From contig NW_006768788.1 in NCBI RefSeq assembly GCF_000204055.1, positions 757,115 to 821,114 of the forward strand: a DNA stretch of 64,000 nucleotides, read 5' to 3'. The notes beneath the pieces are model-generated. The model made no database searches and had not been told where the DNA came from. It saw only the letters and a program-made list of their open reading frames with translations. This document shows, piece by piece, positions 23,167-33,813 of the stretch (positions are counted from its first letter, which is position 1; each line of letters opens with the position of its first letter). The stretch comes from Melampsora larici-populina 98AG31 (taxonomy: Eukaryota; Basidiomycota; Pucciniomycetes; Pucciniales; Melampsoraceae). The translations under genes were made by a program, and so were the position numbers.

Positions 23167-25590
23167 TTGTTCACCGTATTCGATCACACTCACGATGATC
23201 AGTTCATGATCATCACCGAATGGATAACTGATTTGCCCATGCGTGGCATCGGCGGCACCGGCACGGCCAAAAGATGGGCCATTCACCTACATCATCCTCT
23301 TTCGAACGACCTCCCTAGTCATCGCGATGAAAGATATGACCTTTTCTTCGATCTGTTTCGCAGGTCGTGCACAAAAGAACCGGACCCCTCACCAATTTCC
23401 TTCCTGATCCATAATGTAAGTAATCTTCACAGTACTATTCGTATAAATGAATCGTATAAATGAATCTATCGTTGATTCAAACATTGATTATTGTTTGCGC
23501 TCGTTAATAGGTATGGCTCCAGACAGAAAGAAGTACGCCGAATTTCCTATCCATCCTGTGAAGCCCAACCTACCTTTACCGTTACCAGACCCCAGACCCC
23601 AAACACCAAAGCGGCCTACTTTGTCCCTCTTGCCCAAAACCTCACTCGACATCCTACTTCTCCCCCGCCAATCAATCCCGCGAGCCACTCATTGGCATTT
23701 CTGTACGTTCGAGAAACTCTGCTTTATGCTGAATTATATGAACTCATGACCACCCTCTACAAACATTCCAATGATCATTACAGTGCCGTAAAGGGAAATA
23801 TTTCAAGTCATATAGTCTTGCACAAGCCACGAAGGCAGTCCAACAACATAACTTAGCGCTGCGCGCTGGAACATCGCAAAATCTTTTCGCAATGCAAGTA
23901 GCGCAATTGGTAAACGGAGACCCCGACGCAAACCCCAATCTCACTCAAAACAACACACAACGTAAAAAGAAAGCACTAACCGCAGAACAAAAATGCAATG
24001 GCTACGAAGGCCATTTCGGCAAGTTGCATACTCCCCGGAACAATGCTGAATGCGCTATCAAGACCTGTCGCAATGTCAGGCCAACCCCTTTGACTAACTC
24101 AGTTACTTTGCTAAACCACTCGAAAAGTGAACTAATGTCCCTTCGTTACACTTTCGATTTTATTAAATAGTGTTGCGAGGAGCTCAAACCGGCCCACTTA
24201 CGCTGTTCGAAGCACAATAAGAAGGTCAACGCCAAGCAACGCACCGCCCCGGTACCCAATCCAGCGGTAAACCAAGGTATCGCCACCACGCGAAATGTGG
24301 TTCATCGGTCACCAAGCTTCGATTTTGGTACTCAAGACGACTTCGAGCCTATTATGACCCAAGGCCCCAGTCACGAAATACCTTCTACCCAAGCGAGCCT
24401 TCCATTCGCCACCCCCCTCAGTGCTGCGCAGGTGACCAGATTTCGAATGTCCACCCTGCAGAAACAAGCGGAAGAACGGGATGATAAAGAGCACGCAGAA
24501 GTCGCCAGCAAAACTACTACATTTGTTGTATGGGCAGGTTTAGAGGTGAGTTTGGTATGGTATGATTCCCAAAGACACGACCTGCATGAACTGATTCCAG
24601 TGCAGACCAATCCCTTAGGCTGCGAGACGTGGCGTGTCTACGCCCCGCAATGGCCTCGAATGAAGCTGAACCAGTCTGATACGTTGATGGAACAAGTCCA
24701 TAGCAAGCTAGGTGCTGCCTGGGATGGTGACCTTCGCGTATGGATACCCGATGAAAAAAGCTGGGTAGGTTCACTTTCCCTAATTATGGATATCTGTTTG
24801 TTTTGTTGGAAAAATTTCTGAAATAGATTTACATCAGGTCAAGATGAAAACATCGATAGTGGAAGAGTACAACCCCCAACATCGCCGTATCTTGATTCTA
24901 TTCCCTGGAATTATACCGGAGCACTGTGAAGAAATGGATTTCAACATGGATTTGGTGCGGACCTTGACTAGCTTTCAAAGAATGGACATGCAAAAGGTCA
25001 TCAGTCCGCTTGCATATTCGCGTAATCGCACCATCACCCCCACCCCAATTCCACATACCATTGAAATCGCCATCTCAGACGATGAAGATGATGTACAATC
25101 CCCTCTACCTTCACAAGCATCGAGTCTTCCAGAGGTCAACTCTTTACTTCTCCCTCAGCAATCACAAGCTTCGAGTCTTCCAGAGGTCAACGCTTTACTT
25201 CTCCCTCAGCCGGTTGTAGCAAATGCCAGCTCGTCGCCGGACATCACGATCATGCCCTCAAAGTCGTCTGTTCTTCAAACAGGATGGCCCAACGAGCCCA
25301 CCCCGATTTCTATGAAATCCCTGCACGCATTCTTCGCGCTCACCAATGAGCCTGAAAACCTCACAATACGAGAGTCGTTCAATCGTGTATATAGTAGTTA
25401 TGTCTTCACTTCAACGGCCACCAAATACCGCCGATGGCTTATGAAGATCATTGAAAACATCAGAGAGGCCGGCTTGGTGTGATATGTGAACCAAGGCAAT
25501 CCAACGGTGATCGATGGTAAAGATGCCTTCAAATCCGAATGGCGGAAGCTGGACAACCGAACTGCTGCCAAACCCAAACACAAAGGTTAA
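23167..25590 (+). pseudogene. Decayed multi-exon gene with a Cys-cluster motif
   Basis: Exon-like segments with good splice sites: to 23418 (donor GTAAGT); about 23515-24081 with a frameshift near 23790; 24170-24765; and 24836-25590. Across the 24081/24170 junction a dense Cys/His cluster appears (KCNGYEG..., then CAIKTCRN joined to CCEELKPAHLRCSKH), likely metal-binding. Downstream is an acidic, Ser/Pro-rich linker with an imperfect direct repeat (SQASSLPEVN twice, 25108-25200). An in-frame TGA at 25480-25482 cuts off the last 36 codons, which end TAA at 25588. With the frameshift this is probably a pseudogene. The 5' end is missing: the 4.6-kb element ends at 23109, so the insertion may have removed it. 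I know no function; it lies tail-to-tail with the alpha-kinase-like gene. Confidence 0.6.
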
Positions 25591-26265
25591 CATGTTGCCT
25601 CACTTCGATTGGTTATTTTCCAATCGTTCTATCTAGTTTGATCCCTTCTACAACCCTGTGTATGTGCTATGCTTGATTTCTTCCCAACATTTTAATAGCA
25701 AAGATTCAAATTGATAACTTTGGTCATCGAGTGATCTAATTGTTGACTTCTATTTGTTGACTATCCTATCTCTTCATGACGTAATTATATTTTTATTTTG
25801 TACCTTTATCTTTTTTTTCATTTTTCATTTATATTCAATATAATCATCCCCACGTATTTGTTCAACCTGATACCGGCTACAATCCTGCTGCACATGCCTT
25901 TGGAATGTGCCATATATGAGTTGGCATTTTTTACGCTTGAGCTCACCCGATCACGCGAAATGCCACACGATCACCACCGATCGGTTTCCAGTATTGAATA
26001 ACTTCTTAATAAACTGGTTATAAACTACTTCCAGCAGTGCAATTCATATTTGTGACCTGAGATGATTACAATACAAACACCGAAGCGATACAATAAAGAC
26101 TATCACAAAAATAAAATAACACAAAATGACGAAGCTTCTAATATGTTGCATGAAATCAAAGTGACAGTAACCTATTGGAACATTCAAATAACTCACAATT
26201 AACAACTGAGCCGAAAGATCATATAAATGGGACAGTACCCAATGTAACTCTTTGCCTACAATAAA
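25591..26265. other. Intergenic, no gene seen
   Basis: A+T-rich spacer between the convergent Cys-cluster gene and the alpha-kinase-like gene. No coding, repeat or RNA signal was noted. Confidence 0.6.
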
Positions 26266-27590
26266 CTATAGCGGAACATTACCAAGATGTTCGCATATTA
26301 AATTGCATCTATGTTGTTCTTCAAAGTGATCAAACGCGTCTTTGACCTTCTGCACCATCTCTGGATCGTTGCGGCTGTGATATGGCACGCTGCTATATAA
26401 GTTTAAAAAGGCAAAGAACAAATGTGAGTAGGCCAAATCACATTGGGTATGTTATGATTTTGACTAACCCCTTGATCTCACATACAATGTTGGTGATTCT
26501 TCCACGTGCATCACATTCGAGGTTGGAGATCAATGTCCTGCCGCCACTGATGTCGTAAGCGAAGTGGACAAACGCGTAGATCAAGTCGTTCCAAGTGTAA
26601 GGCACCATAGGTTCATTATCAAACCTATTCTCATAGACAAATCGGTGGCTCTTTTCGTCGGTTAGTCCCTCACATATCATCCAGCGAGGTTCATCCTCAT
26701 ACTTGGAACCCGACGACTGCAAAATGTACAAAGGCTGAATCTACATGATTAACGTGGTCGGTGTAAATAATCGCAGGAGGTCCAAGACAGTAGGAGCTTA
26801 CTGCCATCGAAGCGGCATTCGAGTACCACTGTTGGTGCACCAGGTTAATTGCGCCATAAGCATTTTCGATCTTGTTGTAAAGATCTCGACGAAATGCTCC
26901 CATGGCCATCACAGCAAACCGATTGCTTTCAGCGCGTACAAAACAGTGTCCTCGGCCTTGTGATAGCATATCTTTCCAAGCGGTGTCGAACTTGAGCAGA
27001 TACCAACCAGAAACTTCCCGGTGAGTAAGGTGGATGTAACAAACTTCCCAACCTAAAGGTACCACAAATGGTACCTTCTGAAAACACCTAAATCCTACGC
27101 GATCTTCCAAGTGAGAAACATCCTCGTTTTGATCGTAAAACATGGCTGAAGGGCGCAAAGGCTTGGACCTCAAGCGATAAAGGCAACCCTCTTCTTTTCG
27201 CCCCAAATCTTCCAATTTTTCATACCACGGGACTTTCGATACATTGCTATCATCCTCTTCGCTGTGGCCCTCTATCAATGCATGTTTGTGTCAGCATTAT
27301 TTAAATAAAGCAAATAGTTAAATAACCTACCTGAGGGATCTATTAAGTATACGACAGCAAGAAAGTGTGTAAGCTTAATAAAAACATAACAATGAGAACA
27401 AGAGCGTACCTGATGAATCGGACATCGTGATGCTCTGCAAACTGTTGTCAAGATCATTAAGAACATCATCTTCAGTACGAGCGCGAGGAACACCGACATG
27501 GTTCACGACATCACAAGATTCAATACTAGTGCCATTTATCATCGAGTCTTCACTGCCTGTAAGGTCAATGACTTCTGACATGATGGTCAA
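26266..27590 (-). CDS. Alpha-kinase-like protein (344 aa) with a 9-nt microexon
   Basis: Exons 27590-27410, 27339-27331 (9 nt), 27271-26802, 26716-26469 and 26392-26266; all introns GT-AG, sum 345 codons, stop TAG at 26268-26266. The C-terminal half shows the atypical alpha-kinase pattern: AFVHFAYDISGGRTL (family: F.H..Y..SGG..L), then the segment SNLEC, and at the end HFEEQHRCNLIC, which fits the family's zinc-binding H...C..C end. In active alpha-kinases the motif after SGG usually reads D-(L/I)-Q-G; here Asp is Asn and Gly is Cys, so catalysis may be lost. The N-terminal 60 residues are acidic (MSEVIDLTGSED resembles a SUMO-interacting motif). Alpha-kinase families are expanded in rusts. 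The start could also be the Met at codon 4. Confidence 0.75.
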
Positions 27591-27690
27591 AAAATATGAT
27601 CCATGTTTTTTCTCCCTTCAAGGGATAGGTACCTCAGAGCGTCTCTGAGGTTAAAGGTAAGTGACTACCTTTAGGTAAAAGGCGTGCATA

Positions 27691-27896
27691 GCTGATCTTG
27701 CTCTTGGTACTTCAAGAGTGAGATCAGCGTGCTGTGGGAGGAACCTAAAGTTCTCAACCTGATCGTGATCAGACGTCTGTCATGATCTCTGGTTGAGAAC
27801 AGTCACTACGGGGACGGGTAAGGGTCCTTTCGAACCCGCTCACAGGGAGCGAAGGCTCGGAGAGCCGAGTCCCTGCAAAGGGACTCGAAACCCGTC
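27691..27896 (-). other. Structured 3' region of the DIRS element, conserved by covariation
   Basis: Two folds. First, a 38-nt hairpin at 27691-27728: GCTGATCT-TG-CTCTTG pairs with CAAGAG-TG-AGATCAGC, leaving a symmetric TG/TG internal loop. Second, a branched fold closed by GACGGGT (27813-27819) and ACCCGTC (27890-27896), with an inner CGCT/AGCG stem (27837-27840, 27848-27851). The diverged copy at 37313-37350 and 37450-37533 keeps the same hairpin length, loop and closing stem while paired bases change together. Possible roles are a retroelement priming, packaging or 3'-end structure. Confidence 0.65.
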
Positions 27897-28025
27897 CTCG
27901 TAGAGACAAGCACCGTGGAGATATCTCCCACTTCCCAATCTCGAGGGGCACAAAGTCATGTGGAACGCGTAGGTGCCAATAGTTATCTGAATCATTTTTC
28001 ATGTCATGTTAAATAGTACAAGCGG

Positions 28026-29054
28026 TCATCTCCTGTGCAAAGTCCTAGCCAATCTCTGCGTTTCCTGTAACAACTTAACGGAGTACTTCTTTACGTATCT
28101 CTTGTACGATGAGGACTTCCACCTCCCAATGTGTCTCAAGGATGACAATGAACAACCTAAATTAGCTCTCAATGACGCGCCTCCGATCCTTAAACTATGT
28201 CCTGTCCAACAACAACCCATTGGCTCATGGAATTTTAAGACTGCGAGTACCGTTTCCCTTCTTATAGGTTCGTTCGCCAGAATTCCACAAAACAGTGGTT
28301 CGTGAGCCGAACCCGGAGAACTTCGTAGTAGTTGACGTAAGGCGGCAATCGGGTCTAGCCGATTAGGTTGTTTGGTAAGGCGTAGGAACTGTAGTTCACC
28401 GGGTGCGGCTGTTTTCGCGAGGCGTAACCGAATGATGGCAGATGAGTCGTCGGACGAGAACCTAACGTCTTTCCGTCGAATGTAAATATCGGGGTGATCA
28501 TCATGTCTGGTGAGCTCGCCTAGTCGGGCTAACCCCCAAAAACCTACTAAAAGCAGCGCTCTGAGAGTGGTATTTGGTAGTGATGGTCCGGGTAATTTTC
28601 TGATGAGGTAATCGAGGTCTGGTAATGTCAGGCCGGACCAATGAAGCCGTACAATGCTCGTTTGACATTTCTTCGAAGCTTTCAGTATAATTCTTAGTCT
28701 ATCGGAGTCAATCTCTGGAAATTTTGCGTTGTGGAGGCAATGCCACATTCGTAAACCTGTGAGGTATTGTTTGGTGGTATCACTTAACACGGGATTATCA
28801 GTTTGTCGATCATTGCACCAAATCACGAAATCGTATAGGATCTTGGATGTGATCGGCAAAGTGAACAAGGAATCGTCCAAGAAGGTAAAGAGCTTGTTGA
28901 CTGCTGCCACGTATTGACGGATGGTTGAACTGGCCCATCCGTGTTTCAACATCACTTCGCTAGCCGCGTCTAGAGGGTGGAAAGTCGAGGGTCCCGTCTT
29001 ACGAAGTGTTGCTTCGGCTGATGTCATTGTGAATAGGTGTTGATACTGCGACAA
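28026..29054 (-). CDS. Tyrosine recombinase of the DIRS-like element (342 aa)
   Basis: Would insert the circular DNA copy of the element. An N-terminal SAM-like core-binding region (about 30-110, including WASSTIRQYVAAVNKL) is followed by the catalytic domain: first Arg region LVGFWGLARLGELTRHDD, then the HxxR box GHSLRIGGASLR, and near the end HIGRWKSSSYKRYVKKYS supplying the His/Trp and a Tyr nucleophile candidate. The frame is open. Its start overlaps the end of the RT/RNase H frame by 31 nt, as is common in DIRS elements, so it may be made by re-initiation or frameshifting. Confidence 0.88.
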   Translation of the reverse strand: MSQYQHLFTMTSAEATLRKTGPSTFHPLDAASEVMLKHGWASSTIRQYVAAVNKLFTFLDDSLFTLPITSKILYDFVIWCNDRQTDNPVLSDTTKQYLTGLRMWHCLHNAKFPEIDSDRLRIILKASKKCQTSIVRLHWSGLTLPDLDYLIRKLPGPSLPNTTLRALLLVGFWGLARLGELTRHDDHPDIYIRRKDVRFSSDDSSAIIRLRLAKTAAPGELQFLRLTKQPNRLDPIAALRQLLRSSPGSAHEPLFCGILANEPIRRETVLAVLKFHEPMGCCWTGHSLRIGGASLRANLGCSLSSLRHIGRWKSSSYKRYVKKYSVKLLQETQRLARTLHRR

Positions 29055-30630
29055 CTTTCGAAGGTGAAATTTTGAGATAAGAGTTGTGTGAGATCTGCTG
29101 GAATGGGTACTGCCACGAGATTGTTCAAGCCTTTTGAGGGTTTCAGACCTCTGGACAATTTGTCGGCTTCATTATCAGCTGACGTTACTCGTACTAAGTT
29201 GATATCACAATCTAATTCAATCAGCAAGTCTTGAACTAATCTCCATTCCCGGTTGACCCAGAAGTCGCGTGATTTCCTGTTCCTCGCTGCGCCTTCTGTG
29301 GTCGTGTTGTCAGTCAGGCAGGAAAAACGAAAGCCTGCCACGCCGGTCGATAGATTCAGTTCTTTTAGCATTAAGATACCTAGCCGCACGGCTACTGTTT
29401 CCGCCCAGGCGATAGTTCGTCTGGGCCGTCCTGGCGGTTCATCCCACCCTGGCAACCATCTGAATTGCGACCAAGATCTCCCAATGATTATACCTATACC
29501 GTAGTCCGTCGAAGCATCGCCAACCCAGCCAACGTTTTTTATAACGTGATCTGGGACCAACTTTGTCGGGTTTAGGTTTTCCAAGTACAATTTCCAGAAG
29601 AGTACGTCTTCTTTTACATCGGCGGGAATTGTTCTCTTCCCTGGCGACCTCCAAGACGCCACGAAACTGAACCCTTCAACTAAATAACATTTAAGCTGCA
29701 GTAGAATCAACGTGAGGTGGCCAAGTTTACCATTGAATTTTTGCATTTCCTTTTTCGTGATGGTTGTTTTCGTGAGGAACTGGTCGATATCGCACTTCCT
29801 TTTCAATAACTTTTTGTCTGTTAAACGAACTGTCTTTAATACACAGTTCCATATAAAACCTATGAACTTCTGTTCATCGGCGAATTCCGCGTATTTAGTG
29901 ACATTAGTTTTTACACCGAGCTCTTCGCTAGCCTGTACAATTTGCACCATGGTCGTTTTATCAGACTTCAACTTAATCATCAAGTTGTCGTCGACCCAAC
30001 GAAATACTTCTAATAACTTGAACGCTGCCTTCATCAACTCTTTCCAGCCATCAGCTGGACCACCGAACGAGCCACAACCAGCCACGCCACCGAAGGCTAT
30101 CATCAGATCTATGAATATTTTGCTGTTGAAGTCCATTATTGCTAAATATGGCCATTGAGAAGGATGCGTAGGGATTTGCCTGTAAGCACCTTCCCAATCG
30201 AATATCCCCATCTGAATTTCTACTTTTAAATTTCTAATAAACGCAGCCACTAATTTGAAATCATTCCACATCGTCTCGAAATCTTCTTTATTCACGAAGG
30301 AATAATTTAGGATGGGATTTCCGGGTTGAATTTTGGATATGACATGTCGTGAATTGGTCTAAAAGTGCCGTCCACATTTTCTACTGCGCCCAAGGGATTT
30401 GTTCTAAAGAAACCTAAGTTTTGCAAAACTTCTTCTTTAGTATATGGTCCGTACATTCGACCTGCGTTGACCTCCTTCTCTATACTATCTTCGATTTTCT
30501 TCCTTGCATTCGTTGCTGAGTTATGGTTGGGGGGGCAATAAAAGTCCCAGTCTTTTATCCTATGTGTCGCAATACCCTGATGGAAACCCTTTTCAAAACC
30601 TTCTAATAGATAACCGAATCTCTCTAGCAA
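29024..30630 (-). pseudogene. DIRS reverse transcriptase-RNase H, one frameshift
   Basis: The N-terminal piece (30630-30307) ends FNPEIPS and stops; the next frame (open from about 30308, Met at 30295) resumes at NYSFVNKEDF, so a single-base shift near 30305 splits the gene. The RT core shows GIFDWEGAYRQIPTHP (first Asp), and the active-site box FRWVDDNLMI (VDD, usual YVDD/VDD form). A DIRS-type RNase H follows (VGDASTDYGIGI, CLTDNTTTEGAARN, SADNEADKLSRG). No clear start is seen upstream of 30630; an in-frame TAA lies 15 nt upstream of LLERFGYLLEG. Translation might depend on gag read-through or an unseen intron in 30640-30890. Confidence 0.85.
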
Positions 30631-30897
30631 GTTGAATTTTAGTTAGTTGGTTTTTCCATACTATAATATTCATGTTGCATTTTACGGCTGCAGGCCAAAG
30701 AGGAATTGCTGATTTCTCTTTTCCATTTTCAACGTTCGAAGTGGATTTATCTATCGAACTGCAACTAAGGCTTTTGATTCATTTCAACAAAAAGTTCACA
30801 TATCAATTTCTATCACGTACATATAGACAAATCACTAACAAATAGCGTATTACAAATAATCATAAGTAACAGGCAGGGGCATAATATCGCTTATAGC

Positions 30898-32737
30898 TCA
30901 CGTTTGTTTATCTTTTGAAGTAGATTGACGTGGCTCTTCATCTCTATAAAATTGCGATCTATCTACTTGTTTTCCCTTATTATTGCTAGGGATAAATTTA
31001 TCTTTAGATTTTTCATTCCGTTGATAAGGCGTAGGAGATCTTTCTCTGTTTATGTTTCGTCGATTGTTTCTTCTGTTGCCTTGAAAACTATCATTTCTTC
31101 TGAACTGATCGTTCCTATTAAAAGGCATTAAGTAGTTATTGTTATTATTGTTATGATTGAAACTATTGTTATTTCTTATGTTATCATTTTCATCTAATAT
31201 GTTTTCTACTGAGTCATGATTCAAACCATCTGAGTATTGTCTACCTGTGACGGGGTTGAAACGTTCTCGTATATTCCCTTTTGCATATGCTGGTAAAAGA
31301 CATTGTCAATTATCTTGTTATGTTTTAGACATCAATCATTTACAACGACTTACGATTGTCTAGTAAGATAATTCTACCATCTCTCAATAACTCAGTCTGT
31401 GCTTTAGCTTCTTCTAAAAAGACTTCTCTTGGAATTTTTGGGTCCCCAGGTGCTCCTTCTACCCTATTGCACATGACGTCTGTCCTAACTGAGATATCGT
31501 ACCTAAATGCTGTTAACCAGCCGTGTCTGAGGCTTAAGTTTTCTACATAATCAAAGTGTTTCTCCAAACTTGAAACTATCATCAGTTATCTTTAACTTCA
31601 ACTCCGTCTAGATGATTATACTTACTCATTCACAAATTTTACATGAAAATAAGTTTGACGTAAATACTTTAGCATCAATGTCTTCGCTCTAGTCCAATCA
31701 GCGTATGTCATCCACCATTTGCTTTTTGGTATCAAGCCTGTCGGCTTGTCTTTCTTTTTCGACGTGTTGCTGCCTTCAGCCATATGGTCAAGCTCTATCC
31801 AACGATCATTGAACATCGTGAGTTTGAAGTTTAAGTCTAATTTTGTTAGATGATCATTCCAGTATTTGCTGAAGCCTCTTAAACCTGATGACGAAACCTT
31901 CCCACTGTTATTGTAAACTGAATCTACGACATTCGACAAAGGAATCTTCTTATTTGAGTTTTCTCCTAAGGACTTTAAAAATTGTTCTACAATTTTCGTA
32001 TTCCCCATTGCCAAAGCCATTTTGGCAATTTCAATCGAAATGTCTATAGTTCAAAGCTTAGTTAGTATTATATCTAAACAATTCTTTTAACAATAGTAGT
32101 TTATCTGTGATTAAACTATATTTAGAATTAGAGGATGAGCCCTCATTCCTTGATTGGAAGAGCAGTGGATATTAAGAAGTGAGGATGAGCTCTCATTCCT
32201 TGATTGGAAGAGCAGTGGATAATTAACGTTCGTTCTAACGAGAAGCTCTCATTCCTTTTGGAAGAGCAGTGGAACAAGCTCATATTCTTTCCACAGAAGA
32301 GCAATTGAATTCAATAGCTCGCATTCTAAGTACTAGAAGAGCAGTGGTATTTGATAGAAACCTTCCGAATTTAAAGAGCGTAACTTACTTTGTTTTTGAT
32401 CATTCACTTCTTCAATAGATGAGGAAGACCCGCTTTCGTTTTCTTCACTAAACATTAACTCTTCTTCTATTTCATTGTTATCTATTTGATCGTCATTTAT
32501 AATTATGTTGTTGGTAGAAATGTGAGTGGCTTCTTTCTTCTTCACTTTGTTCGCTTTGTTGACTGATTTGTTTGCTCGATTCATTCTTATCTCTTCTAAT
32601 GCATCTTCTCGATCTCTTCTAAGTTGTTCTTCCTCTTCGGTTTCAATTTCGAAACTTCTTTCTTCTTCTGATGGTGGTGGAGTCGGTTCCGGTTCGAATT
32701 CCGGTTCCAGATTCTTGTTCCTTCTACTCGACCTCAT
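30898..32737 (-). CDS. Gag-like protein of the DIRS element (457 aa, four exons)
   Basis: Exons 32737-32389, 32043-31626, 31568-31354 and 31289-30898; all junctions GT-AG, sum 458 codons, stop TGA 30900-30898. It starts MRSSRRNKNLEPEFEPEP and has an acidic, Ser-rich N-terminus. The middle is helical (GLRGFSKYWNDHLTKLDL; AFRYDISVRTDVMCNRVEG), as expected of a capsid region. The C-terminus is Asn/Arg-rich (NRRNINRERSP), suited to nucleic-acid binding; no CCHC knuckle is seen. Introns in a retroelement gag mean that some copies must pass through unspliced RNA or that splicing is tolerated. The first intron (345 nt) contains a minisatellite. Confidence 0.7.
32131..32350. repeat. Minisatellite in the first gag intron (about five units)
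   Basis: Units of 32-60 bp share the core CTCATTCC...GGAAGAGCAGTGG, at about 32131-32170, 32181-32220, 32241-32272, 32277-32307 and 32316-32350. The first two are nearly identical; the others are shortened or diverged. Each unit can fold (GCTCT with AGAGC). It lies wholly within the intron 32388-32044 of the DIRS gag gene. Confidence 0.75.
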
Positions 32738-32967
32738 GATGTTCGAAAATGGGGAATCCTTACCCGCGGAAAGGTCTAAGACGACGAACACACACGAGGA
32801 GTGTGATGACGAGAGGAGAAGAGAGAGAGATGAGGAGAGAAGAGAAACGGCGAGGATTCTGATGGGAGGGAATACTCTAGGTGACGTCTCTCTCGAGTCC
32901 AGGCCTCTCAATCCAGGGCAAGACTGGTTTGTCATCTCTATGATGTCATCAGTTCTCTGTGGTGAGG

Positions 32968-33000
32968 CGCGTGACTCTAAGACCTCTCAGGTGTCACGCG
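32968..33000. repeat. 8-bp hairpin near the 5' end of the DIRS element
   Basis: CGCGTGAC (32968-32975) pairs with GTCACGCG (32993-33000) around a 17-nt loop, about 230 bp upstream of the gag ATG in a G+C-rich leader. It might mark the terminal or leader structure of the element. Confidence 0.4.
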
Positions 33001-33060
33001 AGACCTTTCCGGGGTGTGACATGGACAAGGTTGATTCCTAGTCCCGTCGTCACCAACCCC

Positions 33061-33813
33061 CAAAGAAATTACTACTTTAAAGATGATTGATTGTACCTAA
33101 GTTTTATTGTAATATAAGTATAATGTCCCAATCGACAACACATCGAAGATGGTGAAGTCTAATATTAAAGATGATAGATATATGAGCTAAGTGTGAAGGT
33201 TAAATGTTAACCATTTCCACAACGTTACCAACGGGGTTGGTGACGTCACATGGTCAGCAGTTGCAGACGCCTCGATCACACGATTACACGAACATTACCG
33301 GGCCATTGTCAATGGGCCTTATAAGCGCGGTTGCACAGCTCAGAGAGAGTGGAATGGGCATATTGATATTCAAACGTACCCATTGCCACAACATCGGCAA
33401 GGTATTCAACTATTCAACCCTAACCCTATCAATGGGACTGGGAATAGAGCATCAATAGAGAAGCTAGGCGACCTAGCCTCTGGCTTTCTCAATTGCATTC
33501 GTAGATGATTATTCATTACGAGGTAAAACCATATGCCATTGGATACAATCATTTACAATCATTAAGGTGAATGAGTTATAACAACACGGCGATTACATGA
33601 TAAGAATGAATGTAAGTCATAAGGAGAGTGGACGAAATAAGGATGACAAGATATGGAATGATGGAACTATCGGTGAATGATAAACAATCAATAGGATTGA
33701 GACTAACAAACAAGTGTTGTAAATGTAAAATAAAACTAAACCGGCTGAATGAATTATATTAAAGATGAAATTATATTAAAGTAGATTGAATATCAGAAGT
33801 TGAAATGCAACTT
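33061..33813. other. Non-coding, no gene seen
   Basis: A+T-rich DNA between the DIRS 5' end and the KDZ-type gene. Two loosely similar stretches (33203-33235 and 33375-33405, both with CATTKCCACAAC) are noted. No coding signal. Confidence 0.5.

Larger units (their letters stand above)
27640..33060 (-). mobile_element. DIRS-like tyrosine-recombinase retroelement (about 5.4 kb)
   Basis: From 5' to 3' on the minus strand: spliced gag (32737-30898), reverse transcriptase-RNase H (30630-29024) and an overlapping tyrosine recombinase (29054-28026), then a highly structured 3' region (27900-27640). A recombinase instead of an integrase defines the DIRS order. The ends are approximate: neither inverted terminal repeats nor an internal complementary region were identified with certainty. 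A frameshift in the RT gene means this copy is probably dead. A second, more decayed copy of the 3' part lies at 37250-38990. Confidence 0.85.

Noticed and set aside
26438..26731. Minus-strand frame starting MYILQ as a separate gene
   Set aside because: Its first codons are intron; splicing 26802/26716 joins the rest to the alpha-kinase-like protein.
27813..27896. A tRNA gene suggested by the branched fold
   Set aside because: There is no anticodon arm, no proper A/B boxes and the arm lengths are wrong; it is a retroelement structure.
32333..32935. Earlier start for the DIRS gag (upstream Met at 32935)
   Set aside because: The extra 66 residues come from the G+C-rich leader and look non-coding; MRSSRRNK at 32737 is preferred.
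33415..33430. Telomere-like CCCTAACCCTA
   Set aside because: Only about two units, inside ordinary sequence with genes on both sides; too short to mean a telomere.
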